DNA of 39,356 bases. Origin: JBPCNH01 sp051001455. GTDB taxonomy: Bacteria > Actinomycetota > CADDZG01 > WHSQ01. The DNA lies in the NCBI GenBank assembly GCA_051001455.1, contig JBPCNH010000020.1, positions 1 to 39,356 of the forward strand. The letters are read 5' to 3'. Position 1 is the first letter of the stretch. Each line of letters opens with the position of its first letter. The position numbers were made by a program, and so were the translations under genes. Shown here one piece after another: positions 24,211-31,828 of this stretch. The notes beneath the pieces were generated by a model. It was not told the DNA's origin and did no database searches. It saw only the letters and a program-made list of their open reading frames with translations.

Positions 24211-24981
24211 ATGAGCCTCTCGGCGCGACGGTCCCTTCAGGGAATCTTCCTTGCTATGGGCGCGCCTCTTGGTTGGCTCAGTCTCCGCATGCTCGATGGA
24301 CACACTCTTTCCGGCGAGCTCACCGCGCGGCCCAGCCTGTATCTCTATCTGCTCCTGCCCACAGCGATTGTCTTTTCAGCCTTCGGCGCGGTTCTCGGGC
24401 TCCACGAGGAGCGCCTTCGTCGCGCCAATCTCCGACTCAACGATGACGCGCTCACCGATGAACTCACCACCATGAAGAACCTCAGGTATTTCCGAGCTCG
24501 CCTCGACGAGGAGTATGCGGTCTCACAGCGGGAGCAGTCATGGCTAGCGCTCCTTATGATCGATCTGGATCATTTCAAACAGGTCAACGACCGATACGGA
24601 CATCCGGAGGGCGATCGTCTCCTGAGGGCAGTGGGAGTAGCGATCTCTTCGGTGGTTCGACATGGTGAGACGGCAGCGAGAGTTGGAGGAGAGGAGTTTG
24701 CTCTTCTGCTTCCCGGGGCTTCGGGAGAAGAAGCCGTAGCTGCCGCAGAAAGAGTGCGCAGCGCGGTCGCAGCGGTCCAACTGCATCTGTCCCATGGCCT
24801 CCTCATCACGATCACCGTTTCCGTCGGCTGCGCGTCAACGAGTGATCTCGGCGACATCGAGCCCGCGGAGTTATACCGGGCCGCCGATGAGGCTCTCTAT
24901 GAAGCCAAGCGACTAGGAAGGGACCGCGGCGCTCGGGCTGGAAGAAGTCGCGCGCTCGGCCCCGTAGATTCTAGAGGATGA
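24211..24981 (+). CDS. GGDEF diguanylate cyclase
   Basis: A diguanylate cyclase making cyclic di-GMP. An N-terminal hydrophobic region (LQGIFLAMGAPLGWLSLRML and YLYLLLPTAIVFSAFGAVLG) gives two membrane helices, then a GGDEF domain from DALTDELTTMKNLRYFRARL, with the active-site RVGGEEFALLLPG (GGEEF variant, active in known enzymes), a DxLT start and ADEALYEAKRLGRD at the end. I prefer ATG 24211; an in-frame ATG at 24139 would add 24 polar residues before the first helix. The stop overlaps the kinase start by 4 bases, linking c-di-GMP output to the DevS/DevR-like pair. Confidence 0.9.
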   Translation: MSLSARRSLQGIFLAMGAPLGWLSLRMLDGHTLSGELTARPSLYLYLLLPTAIVFSAFGAVLGLHEERLRRANLRLNDDALTDELTTMKNLRYFRARLDEEYAVSQREQSWLALLMIDLDHFKQVNDRYGHPEGDRLLRAVGVAISSVVRHGETAARVGGEEFALLLPGASGEEAVAAAERVRSAVAAVQLHLSHGLLITITVSVGCASTSDLGDIEPAELYRAADEALYEAKRLGRDRGARAGRSRALGPVDSRG

Positions 24982-26141
24982 AGACGAACCCCCAACGCCA
25001 GACCGCCGCCTTGGTCGAGGCCGGCATGGCTCTCTCTGCAGAGATGGATCTTGACTCGCTGCTGCAACGCATCGCCGATCTCGCTCGAGACGTCGTCGGG
25101 GCCGGCTACGGAGCTGTGGGAGTCGTGGGTGAGGACGGGAGCTTGACCCGCTTCGTCTATTCCGGGATCGATGATGAGACAGCCAAGGCGATCGGTGACC
25201 TTCCCACGGGCGTCGGCGTGCTGGGGGCACTTATCGAGGAAACTCGACCGCTGCGTCTGCAGAACATCACCGACCATCCCCGGTCTGCGGGCTTCCCGCC
25301 TCATCACCCTCCGATGAAGACATTTTTGGGAGTGCCCATCATGACGCGCGGGCGCGTCTTCGGGCGGCTGTACCTGACCGAGAAGCAGGGGGGGTTGGAC
25401 TTCACGAAGGACGACGAGAGGATCGCGCTGACCCTGGCTTCGCAGGCCGGGATCGCCGTCGAGAATGCGCATCTATTGGATGAGATCCGGGAGCGGTCCG
25501 AGGAGCTCGCGGTCCTCGAGGAGCGAGACAGGATCGCCAAGGAGCTCCACGATGGAGTCATCCAATCGATCTATTCCGTTGGACTCTCACTTCAGGGTTC
25601 CATGTCGCTCGTCGATCGCGACTCTTCGGGTCTGCGCAAGAGGATGGATGACGCGATCGGCGAACTGGACAATGTGATCCGTGACGTGCGTTCGTACATC
25701 TTTGCTCTACAACCGAAAAGCGTGGAGGAACGTGGTTTCAGGGCCGCCTTGTTCGAACTGGCGAAGGACCTCGAGGTGAACACGCTTGCCGAGGTATCGG
25801 TCGAGCTCGATGAGGCTGGTCTCGAAGCGATCCATGAGGACGCCCAACCCGACATCATTCAGATCGTGCGCGAGGTGCTCTCCAACGTCGCACGTCACTC
25901 GGGTGCCAGCGAGGCATCTCTGAACTGCTCATTGGGGGACGGCGTCGTCGTGATCCGAATAGAAGACAACGGTGTGGGCTTCGATCCCAACCGAGTGGCA
26001 CGCGGCCATGGGTTGAACAACATCGAAGAGCGTGCCTCTCGTCTGGGCGGTCGCATTCAGGTATTACCGCGTGAGCCCACGGGTACGACTCTCGTTGTCT
26101 CCATCCCGGCAGGAGAGATCGAACCGTGGCCAAGCCGTTGA
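24978..26141 (+). CDS. GAF-domain sensor histidine kinase, DevS/DosT-like
   Basis: A 387-residue cytoplasmic kinase. One GAF domain (about 20-165) has the DevS/DosT-like signature GFPPHHPPMKTFLGVPIMTR and GRLYLTEKQGGLDF; in DevS such domains bind heme and sense oxygen, NO or CO. A HisKA_3 helix follows, with phospho-His H191 in RDRIAKELHDGVIQSIYSVG, and a HATPase_c domain (EVLSNVARHSGAS, EDNGVGFDP, GLNNIEERASRLGG). DevS has two GAF domains, this protein only one. It overlaps the diguanylate cyclase upstream by 4 bases and its partner regulator downstream by 16. Confidence 0.92.
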   Translation: MKTNPQRQTAALVEAGMALSAEMDLDSLLQRIADLARDVVGAGYGAVGVVGEDGSLTRFVYSGIDDETAKAIGDLPTGVGVLGALIEETRPLRLQNITDHPRSAGFPPHHPPMKTFLGVPIMTRGRVFGRLYLTEKQGGLDFTKDDERIALTLASQAGIAVENAHLLDEIRERSEELAVLEERDRIAKELHDGVIQSIYSVGLSLQGSMSLVDRDSSGLRKRMDDAIGELDNVIRDVRSYIFALQPKSVEERGFRAALFELAKDLEVNTLAEVSVELDEAGLEAIHEDAQPDIIQIVREVLSNVARHSGASEASLNCSLGDGVVVIRIEDNGVGFDPNRVARGHGLNNIEERASRLGGRIQVLPREPTGTTLVVSIPAGEIEPWPSR

Positions 26142-26791
26142 AAGTGATGCTCGTTGACGACCATGAGATCGTGCGCCAGGGCCTGCGCTCTTTGCTCGAA
26201 GCCGAGGGTGACATTGAAGTGGTCGCCGAGGCCGACAGTGGACGCAGCGCCGTATCGCTCGCTAGTGCTCACAGGCCAGACGTTGTGGTGATGGATGTCA
26301 GGATGCCGGAAGGGTCCGGGGTCGAAGCATGCCGCGCTATACGCGATGAAAGACCCGACGCGCAAATCATCATGCTGACTTCGTTCTCTGATGACGAGGC
26401 GCTGTTCAACTCGATCATGGCCGGAGCTGCCGGCTTCGTGCTCAAGCAGATCCGCGGCCGAGACCTCGTCGACGCGATCAGAACGGTCGCGGCGGGGAAG
26501 TCGCTCCTCGATCCCGACGTGACCAAGCGCGTCCTCGAGCGCCTCCGTAAGGCCAAGTTCGACGATAAGGACCCCAAGTTGGCTCGTCTGTCGCCCCAAG
26601 AAGAGCGCATCCTCGACATGGTCGGTGAGGGTTTGACCAATCGAGAGATCGCGGGGCGTATCCATCTTTCCGACAAGACCGTCAAGAACTACGTCTCGAC
26701 GATCCTCCAGAAGCTCGAGGTTGCCCGCCGAGCCGAGGCTGCCTCTTACATCGCCCGGGCCAAGGCTTCGCACCCTCCCTCGACCGACTAA
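26126..26791 (+). CDS. NarL/FixJ response regulator, DevR/DosR-like
   Basis: A 221-residue regulator. The receiver domain has DDH (11-13), phospho-acceptor D57 (VVVMDVRMP) and the conserved Lys in VLKQIRGR. The LuxR-type HTH (about 150-210: LSPQEERILDMVGEGLTNRE, then DKTVKNYVSTILQKLEVARR) matches DevR/DosR closely, including the KTVKNYVS recognition helix. It starts at GTG 26126 inside the end of the kinase gene, so the pair is cotranslated. Likely targets are the genes with GGGCCG-TC-CGGCCC sites at 22224 and 26865; other redox genes nearby may follow. Confidence 0.92.
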   Translation: MAKPLKVMLVDDHEIVRQGLRSLLEAEGDIEVVAEADSGRSAVSLASAHRPDVVVMDVRMPEGSGVEACRAIRDERPDAQIIMLTSFSDDEALFNSIMAGAAGFVLKQIRGRDLVDAIRTVAAGKSLLDPDVTKRVLERLRKAKFDDKDPKLARLSPQEERILDMVGEGLTNREIAGRIHLSDKTVKNYVSTILQKLEVARRAEAASYIARAKASHPPSTD

Positions 26792-26814
26792 CGCCCGAGC
26801 CTTTTCCCGGCTCT

Positions 26815-26830
26815 GGACCCCATCGGGTCC
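26815..26830. terminator. Short hairpin after the DevR-like gene
   Basis: GGACCC-CATC-GGGTCC, 24 bp after the regulator stop, preceded by a weaker GAGCC...GGCTC pair and followed by CACAAAA. It is a plausible terminator with only a weak T tract. Confidence 0.4.
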
Positions 26831-26864
26831 CACAAAACGACCTTTCCACCGGCCCCCGCAAGAG

Positions 26865-26878
26865 GGGCCGTCCGGCCC
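26865..26878. promoter_or_regulatory. Candidate DevR-like binding site (copy 2)
   Basis: The same GGGCCG-TC-CGGCCC as at 22224, in a 16-bp identical block (GGGGCCGTCCGGCCCT). It lies 68 bp upstream of the membrane-protein gene at 26947 and just after the DevR-like gene, a good position for an activator site. Confidence 0.5.
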
Positions 26879-26946
26879 TGGGACTCCTCCGTGGATTCCA
26901 GCATCCTGAGTTCAAGGAGAGAGCCACTACGACCAAGGAGGACAAA

Positions 26947-27576
26947 GTGGCACAAGAAGCAGTAGCGACGAAGAGGCACCTGGCGTCTCACCCCACGAAG
27001 GAGGGGGTCACGGTGACGCGGGTGGACAGAAGGTTCATCGACTTGATGATCAGCTGGGCAGGAGCGGTGGTTGCTCTTGCGATGGTGGCGCTGGGTGCGG
27101 CCGCGATCTACGGAGGTTCGTTCGCACTGGATAATGTGCGCGACCGCCTCGAGCCGCAGAACGTCACATTCCCGCCGGCCGAGGCCATGAGCGACTACGA
27201 CAGGTCCGAGGGCCTGACCGCATTCGCGGGCCAGAAGGTCGACACCGGGACAGAGGCAGAGGCCTACTCCCGCTACATCGGTGGCCACCTCACGGACATC
27301 AACAACGGTGCCACTTACTCGGAGACATCTACGGCAGCTCGTGCCGAGGGCATCCCCGAGGACGAGGCAGCCGAGCTTCAGGGCAAGGTCGACACGCTGT
27401 TCAAGGGTGAGACCCTCAGAGCGATCCTGCTGAACGCTTATGGCTGGTGGACGGTCGGCCAGATCACCATGTGGGCCGGTATCGGTGCGGTCGTTGCCGG
27501 GCTCCTCCTGGCTGTGTTCGTGGGACTCGGCTTCTTCCACGCCCGCAGGGCGCGGATTGCCACCGAGCCTGCGTAA
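26947..27576 (+). CDS. Unknown two-helix membrane protein
   Basis: A 209-residue protein with a cytoplasmic start, a membrane helix at about 35-58 (WAGAVVALAMVALGAAAIYG), a 100-residue extracytoplasmic loop rich in acidic residues (SDYDRSEGLTAFAGQKVDTG, YSRYIGGHLTDINNGATYSE), and a second helix near 178-198 (IGAVVAGLLLAVFVGLGFF) before a short basic end. I recognise no family; similar architecture is seen in hypoxia-associated membrane proteins. The GTG start at 26947 has AAGGAGGACAAA upstream. It sits between the DevR-like gene and a multicopper oxidase, behind a candidate DevR-like site. Confidence 0.75.
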   Translation: MAQEAVATKRHLASHPTKEGVTVTRVDRRFIDLMISWAGAVVALAMVALGAAAIYGGSFALDNVRDRLEPQNVTFPPAEAMSDYDRSEGLTAFAGQKVDTGTEAEAYSRYIGGHLTDINNGATYSETSTAARAEGIPEDEAAELQGKVDTLFKGETLRAILLNAYGWWTVGQITMWAGIGAVVAGLLLAVFVGLGFFHARRARIATEPA

Positions 27577-27604
27577 CGAGCAGTCGGGCCCGGCACCCGG
27601 TTGG

Positions 27605-27622
27605 GGCGCCCTTCGGGGCGCC
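27605..27622 (+). terminator. Hairpin terminator after the membrane-protein gene
   Basis: GGCGCCC-TTCG-GGGCGCC followed by TCTTCT: a 7-bp GC stem with a stable TTCG loop, 29 bp after the stop. Confidence 0.7.
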
Positions 27623-27747
27623 TCTTCTGCGACTGGAGCCGGGCAGGTCCGATGGTCATGCGCATGGGGGGCCGTTGCGCCCTACCGGCTTTGCGCCATC
27701 TCCTCAATCATCGATCTGGACGGATCGATCCATCCCCTACGGAGGTA

Positions 27748-29070
27748 ATGGTGAACCAGCGCAACAGCATGATGTGGGTGCTACCCGCAGCGGGATTCCT
27801 CATCGTCGTCGCCTTTGGCGTCGGCGTCATAGTGACCGCGGCATACGACAGCCACAAACCTTTTGGAGTGCCCGTCCAGGCTGCCGGGGGGAACGGTGGC
27901 GAGCAGGTCATCGAGGTGGAGCTCGGCGACTTGTTCATCAAACCGGCGAAGCTGGAGGCTGAGCCCGGAGCGGCGCGCTTTGACATCATCAACGGGGGCA
28001 AGGCCGAGCACAACTTTTCGATACAAGGCCTCGGCGGGACCGAGATGGTCCCACCCGGCGGGACCGCAACCCTGCGAGTGGCATCGTTGCAAGCGGGTAG
28101 CTACACCTACATCTGCGAGGTTGCCGGTCACGCGCAGGGAGGGATGACAGGGATCCTCACTGTGGGAGATTCCTCCGATGCGGTCGATGGTGGCCACGAT
28201 ATGGCGGCGATGTCCGCTGAGGAGATGGTCAAACAGGACTCCGAAGTCACGGCGAGCTTCCCTGCCAAGACGAAGGGCTCGGGGGGTAAACCGCTGAAAC
28301 CAAGGATCGCTTCGGATGGGGCGAAGGTCTTCGAACTGACAGCGGACGAGATCTCCTGGGAGATCGAGCCCGGCAAGGTCGTCGACGCGATGGCCTACAA
28401 CGGACAGATCCCGGGACCCTCGATCACGGCCGATCTCGGCGACAAGGTCCGCATCGTGCTTCACAACAAGCTCGCACAGCCGACGACGATTCACTTCCAC
28501 GGTCTGATCGTTTCGAACTCACAGGACGGCGTGCCGGGGATCACCCAGGACGCGGTTATGCCGGGGGACTCCTACACCTACGAGTTCACGCTCCGCAACT
28601 CTGGCACGCACATGTACCACCCTCACTTCAACGCGCAGGATCAGGTGCTCAAAGGCCTCTTAGGAGCGTTTCTGGTCAGCGACCCCAGTGACCCGAAAGT
28701 CGATGTCGACCAGACGATCGTGATCAACGACGGTCCTCTCGGCTTCACACTGAACGGCAAGGGCTTCCCGGCAACATCTCCGGTCGTGGCCGAGCTCGGC
28801 GACACCGTGCGGATCCGTTACATGAACGAGGGCCTCCTGATGCATCCGATGCATTTGCACGGTATGACGCAGAGGGTCATCGCGAAGGACGGCTACATGC
28901 TCGACAGCCCTTACGACGTCGACACGCTTCCGGTTGCTCCGGGCGAACGCTACGACGTGATCGTCAAGGCATCAGAGCCCGGCGTGTGGGCGTTTCACTG
29001 CCACATTCTCAATCACGCCGAGAGCCCCAACGGGATGTTCGGGATGGTGACTGCGATGGTCGTTCATTGA
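27748..29070 (+). CDS. Membrane-anchored cupredoxin-multicopper oxidase
   Basis: A 440-residue copper enzyme. Residues 9-31 anchor it. A cupredoxin domain (about 50-145) has type-1 copper ligands in AEHNF and YICEVAGHAQGGM. A multicopper oxidase core follows with HFHG (H249, H251), HPH (H291, H293), HPMHLHG (H366, H369, H371) and HCHILNH (H417, C418, H419, H423), a complete ligand set for type 1, 2 and 3 copper. Likely reactions are oxidation of Cu(I), metals or phenols with reduction of oxygen; nitrite reduction is possible for this two-domain architecture. The ATG has ACGGAGGT upstream. It fits the copper and redox theme of the block. Confidence 0.92.
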   Translation: MVNQRNSMMWVLPAAGFLIVVAFGVGVIVTAAYDSHKPFGVPVQAAGGNGGEQVIEVELGDLFIKPAKLEAEPGAARFDIINGGKAEHNFSIQGLGGTEMVPPGGTATLRVASLQAGSYTYICEVAGHAQGGMTGILTVGDSSDAVDGGHDMAAMSAEEMVKQDSEVTASFPAKTKGSGGKPLKPRIASDGAKVFELTADEISWEIEPGKVVDAMAYNGQIPGPSITADLGDKVRIVLHNKLAQPTTIHFHGLIVSNSQDGVPGITQDAVMPGDSYTYEFTLRNSGTHMYHPHFNAQDQVLKGLLGAFLVSDPSDPKVDVDQTIVINDGPLGFTLNGKGFPATSPVVAELGDTVRIRYMNEGLLMHPMHLHGMTQRVIAKDGYMLDSPYDVDTLPVAPGERYDVIVKASEPGVWAFHCHILNHAESPNGMFGMVTAMVVH

Positions 29071-29101
29071 TGAGGCCAGCAGCCGATGGAAGGAGACCGG
29101 T

Positions 29102-29578
29102 ATGAAGCGACACGACAGCTTGATCCCGCTTACGCACGATCACCACCACGCTCTTTCTCAGGCGCGCTGCATGCAACTCGCTGCCGACAGCGCTCCAGAC
29201 GGGCGTCTAGCTCAGACACGCGAGTTCCTTCAGTTCTTCGAGACAGACACCGTGGCCCACTTCCAGGAAGAGGAGGAGAGCGTGTTCCCGATGGTCATCG
29301 ATGAAGAGGCAGCCCAGCCGTTCCTCAGCCGAGCAATGCTCGACCATCTCCGGATCTACGCATTCGTCCGTCTCCTACGTTCTGAGATCGCGCGCGGAGA
29401 TGTATCCGGTGTGACCATGACGCGCCTTGCAGAGACCCTCCAGCACCACATCCGCTTCGAGGAAAAAGTGTTGTTCCCCATGATCGAACGGATGGTTCCC
29501 AACATCTTGCTCTGCGAGGTGTCCCTGCAGCCTCGCCAGCGCGCCCCGCAGCAGAACGTTTCGATCGGGATCGAGTAA
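29102..29578 (+). CDS. Hemerythrin-domain protein
   Basis: A 158-residue four-helix protein with the metal-binding His/Glu pattern of hemerythrin HHE domains: HDHHHALSQARCMQ near 12, HFQEEEESVFPMVID near 52, HLRIYAFVRLL near 83, and HHIRFEEKVLFPMIE near 113. Such proteins bind a di-iron site that senses or carries oxygen, NO or iron. The ATG has GGAAGGAGACCGGT upstream. It lies 31 bp after the multicopper oxidase gene on the same strand and is probably cotranscribed. The Arg/Gln-rich C-terminal tail is not conserved. Confidence 0.9.
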   Translation: MKRHDSLIPLTHDHHHALSQARCMQLAADSAPDGRLAQTREFLQFFETDTVAHFQEEEESVFPMVIDEEAAQPFLSRAMLDHLRIYAFVRLLRSEIARGDVSGVTMTRLAETLQHHIRFEEKVLFPMIERMVPNILLCEVSLQPRQRAPQQNVSIGIE

Positions 29579-29589
29579 ACGCGGCCGGA

Positions 29590-29848
29590 AGCATGTAGCG
29601 GATACGTACGCGAGCGTCGAGGAAGCCTTTAAAGCTCCTTCCGAGGTCTTCATCGGCTAATCGCATCGTCGAACCCTCGGATCAGATGTCCGTAGGTTCG
29701 AATCACTCGTTAGTTCGCGTCGTTGATCGTTGTTGGTTCGTTGCCGCCCGAGCGATGACTGCGTTTCAACAGTGGATACGTGGTGGCCTTCGCCGGCAAG
29801 AAGCTGAGCCGCCCGACGAGGGACGTTCTCGTCGAGCTTGAACTTCAA
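29590..29848 (-). pseudogene. DUF5615 PIN-like toxin, degraded
   Basis: It begins with TTG overlapping the antitoxin stop (29845-29848) and reads KFKLDENVPRRAAQLLAGEG, the intact N terminus of a DUF5615 toxin. Then a deletion and frame change lead to NAVIARAAT in another frame. A C-terminal echo (FLDARVRIRY) appears near 29605-29640. A 23-bp block (TGCCGCCCGAGCGATGACTG plus CGT on the plus strand) is shared with the other DUF5615 remnant near 18250. The toxin is dead although its antitoxin gene is intact. Confidence 0.6.
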
Positions 29849-30087
29849 GACGCCTGTGTGCCCAGGGGAAAGACGTCTTCGCGGGCTAAGGCGGCACCGT
29901 AGGCCGCCGCGGCCCTGAGTCCCTCTTGCGACAAGGTTGGATATTCATCGAGGATCTCGGTCTCGGTCATCCCCGCAGCGAGGCAATCGAGCACCACGCT
30001 CACCGGGATACGGGTACCTCGGATATGCGCTTGCCCGTGGAGAACCGCAGGGTTCACGGTGATCAGATCAGCGGCTTCTGGAGTCAT
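29845..30087 (-). CDS. DUF433-family antitoxin
   Basis: An 80-residue protein with the DUF433 fold: DLITVNPAVLHGQAHIRGTR, then IPVSVVLDCLAAGMTETEIL and YPTLSQEGLRAAAAYGAALA. These small winged-HTH-like proteins are antitoxins usually paired with DUF5615 PIN-like toxins, exactly the order seen here. The ATG at 30087 overlaps the stop of the preceding fragment (ATGA). Since the toxin is broken, it is an orphan antitoxin. Confidence 0.85.
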   Translation of the reverse strand: MTPEAADLITVNPAVLHGQAHIRGTRIPVSVVLDCLAAGMTETEILDEYPTLSQEGLRAAAAYGAALAREDVFPLGTQAS

Positions 30088-30350
30088 GGACCTATTGTCC
30101 CAAGCTCCGGGTCAGAAGTCATGCCCCCATGGCCATTCCGGCGATTAGTCAATGCTGTTCCCGCCCAATCGTTGATCAGCTTCTCGAACTCCTGGCCGTA
30201 GTCGCTGGTCTCACGCACTATCACCCACGCCTGTTGGAACGCCCTCTTCGTGAGTGCCTTCTGGATTCCTGATTCCCAAGTTGCCCAGAGGGTTCTCGGG
30301 ATCAGGTTCAACTTGTTGTGCAAGCGCCACTCCTCGAAACAGAGATTGGG
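30084..30350 (-). pseudogene. C-terminal remnant of a hypothetical protein
   Basis: The frame can be read from near the tRNA-Lys fragment as CFEEWRLHNKLNLIPRTLWA, then TWESGIQKALTKRAFQQAWV and SDYGQEFEKLINDW, to a TGA at 30084. The first part has no start codon with a ribosome site, although a TTG lies at 30323, and relatives with an EEWRxHNKL stretch have about 80 more residues before it. So it looks like a 3' remnant cut near the tRNA attachment fragment. It overlaps the DUF433 start by 4 bases. Function unknown. Confidence 0.45.
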
Positions 30351-30375
30351 AGATGAGACAGAAACTCGGATTTGG

Positions 30376-30496
30376 CCTCTGACCAGGAAACAGTGGTGGG
30401 TCGCCAGGGAATCGAACCCTGAACCTACGGATTAAGAGTTTGAATTGCCGCGAGCCTCTGACCTGGAGTTTCGCGCGAAACCGACCTCTGACCTGG
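30376..30496. repeat. CCTCTGACC[T/A]GG repeats around the tRNA-Lys fragment
   Basis: CCTCTGACCTGG occurs at 30455-30466 and 30485-30496, with a one-base variant at 30376-30387. A further one-base variant sits at 1941-1952 beside tRNA-Ala. The position next to two tRNA attachment regions suggests recombinase-related sites; the function is unproven. Confidence 0.5.
30394..30439 (-). mobile_element. 3' half of tRNA-Lys (CTT), attachment-site remnant
   Basis: On the minus strand: anticodon loop CTCTTAA (anticodon CTT), 3' side of the anticodon stem TCCGT, T arm CAGGG-TTCGATT-CCCTG, acceptor GCGACCC, A, CCA. The 5' half is absent; the sequence stops being tRNA-like directly upstream of the anticodon loop, the usual crossover point of tyrosine integrases. 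This is the displaced 3' end left when an element integrates into a tRNA-Lys gene. By polarity, the element lies to the right of it, with the intact tRNA beyond the window. Confidence 0.75.
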
Positions 30497-30503
30497 GCGT
30501 TTC

Positions 30504-30536
30504 ATTGATCGTCATTACTCATGATTGATCGTCATT
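30504..30536. repeat. 13-bp direct repeats, 20-bp spacing
   Basis: ATTGATCGTCATT occurs at 30504-30516 and 30524-30536, start to start exactly 20 bp, about two helical turns. They lie 65-100 bp inside the presumed island end, a typical place for integrase arm or excisionase sites. Confidence 0.6.
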
Positions 30537-30539
30537 TTC

Positions 30540-30886
30540 CGTTGTCTCGCGGGTTTTTTGTGGGGTGTTCGGGTCGGCCCCACTAGCCCGAATGCGAGCA
30601 GGGGGCTGGTGCTCTCGAGATCGAGGCAGTGTTTGTTTCCCAGTCAATCAATATCTCGGGAGAGTTGTATGGCCACGGAGATGGACGCGGCGGTCAGGGT
30701 CGTCGCCACGGTGAGCAAGAGGAGCTGAAGCGTGGACCCAATAGCTCCTCACCTGACCTGTTCTTCATGCTCCTGCGTGCTTAGAGGTCTACTAATTCCC
30801 AACTTCGACACTCTTAACTTGGGCCCGCCTGACCCCAGGGAGAAGAGGATGAAAGAGGGGTTTTCTCGGTAATCGAAACGGAAGAG
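30540..30886. other. Island-end region without a clear gene
   Basis: No convincing gene. The stretch contains a possible 19-codon frame at 30669 (MATEMDAAVRVVATVSKRS) with a weak ribosome site, too short to support. Confidence 0.35.
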
Positions 30887-31756
30887 CTATCGAACCGGTC
30901 GCGGAAGGTCGACGACGAAGAGCCGCGTAGTCGCAAGATCGACGTCGCCGGCGAAAGTACCGTTGAAAACCCACTTCGTAGTACCCGAGGCGTGGTCAGC
31001 GATCGTTGGCCTTCCGACGTGCGGGCAGTACGTGGCCGGTTCGCTCTTACCACCACGCAGTTGTCCGAACCCGACGCCGCGGAAGACAACGCTCGTCCGG
31101 CTTCCCGAGCATGGAGGCGTAGCCTGGGCCAAACTGCCCCCGCTCCCTCCGACAAGCTTGGCTTCAGTGAACACTTCTATTCCCTGTGAACCGACATACG
31201 CACCGACAGGCGCCTCATCACTGCCATCGGCGTAGCGGTACATGAGGTTAGTCTTCTCGAGTTTCCACCCGCGCGCGTCCTTCAGTTCGAGATCGGGTTT
31301 GCCCCGGCCCTCGGTGACGATGTAAAAGCGGTTAAGCGCATCGCGCCCGCCGTCATCGTCCATCTGGATTAACAGAAAACCTCCGAACGTCTGGGCGACC
31401 GTTTGGCAGAAGCCCGCGGTGTTGCAGCCCGTAAACTCCCTTTCTTGGACGCGAACCTCAGGGTCATCATGGCGTCCAAACGAGAAAGCTGCGATAGGAG
31501 TTGTCTGTTTTGCGCGGTTTTCGTCGAGCCGCGTCGCTATCGCGCCGATGAAACCGCCGCGTTCGGTCGGCGCGACGCCGAGAACGAACGTAAACGACGA
31601 CGGCCCCTGCGAGGTGCGCATGAGTACGTATTGCTGCTTGACCAAGCGCGACGAGGCGGCTTCGGCCCTGCTGATCACGGGCTCTCCCGGCCCGATCAGT
31701 GAGAGCGACAGCGCCACGACGGTGACTCGCATCAATCTCACGAACGAGCGCAACAT
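30887..31756 (-). CDS. Secreted protein of unknown function
   Basis: A protein of about 289 residues with a signal peptide (MLRSFVRLMRVTVVALSLSL, cleavage near SRAEA-ASS). The mature part is beta-rich: QYVLMRTSQGPSSFTFVLGV, two close Cys in TGCNTAGFC, repeated aromatic strands (GGFLLIQMDDDGG, TKWVFNGTFAGDVDL) and a second Cys pair (PPCSG, TYCPH), consistent with disulfides outside the cell. I chose ATG 31756 with AGGAG 9 bp upstream; an ATG at 31765 is too close to that site. It follows another secreted-protein gene and a strong hairpin. I recognise no family. Confidence 0.75.
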   Translation of the reverse strand: MLRSFVRLMRVTVVALSLSLIGPGEPVISRAEAASSRLVKQQYVLMRTSQGPSSFTFVLGVAPTERGGFIGAIATRLDENRAKQTTPIAAFSFGRHDDPEVRVQEREFTGCNTAGFCQTVAQTFGGFLLIQMDDDGGRDALNRFYIVTEGRGKPDLELKDARGWKLEKTNLMYRYADGSDEAPVGAYVGSQGIEVFTEAKLVGGSGGSLAQATPPCSGSRTSVVFRGVGFGQLRGGKSEPATYCPHVGRPTIADHASGTTKWVFNGTFAGDVDLATTRLFVVDLPRPVR

Positions 31757-31776
31757 CTGTGTCATCTCCTCTACAA

Positions 31777-31808
31777 GTGGAGGGGCCGGGTGCTCTCGGC
31801 CCCTCCAC
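31777..31808 (-). terminator. 12-bp stem hairpin between two secreted-protein genes
   Basis: GTGGAGGGGCCG (31777-31788) pairs perfectly with CGGCCCCTCCAC (31797-31808). It lies between the stop at 31829 and the next start, and may terminate or attenuate transcription so the second gene is made at lower level. There is no T tract. Confidence 0.65.
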
Positions 31809-31828
31809 CCTCGATTCTCATCAGGTAA

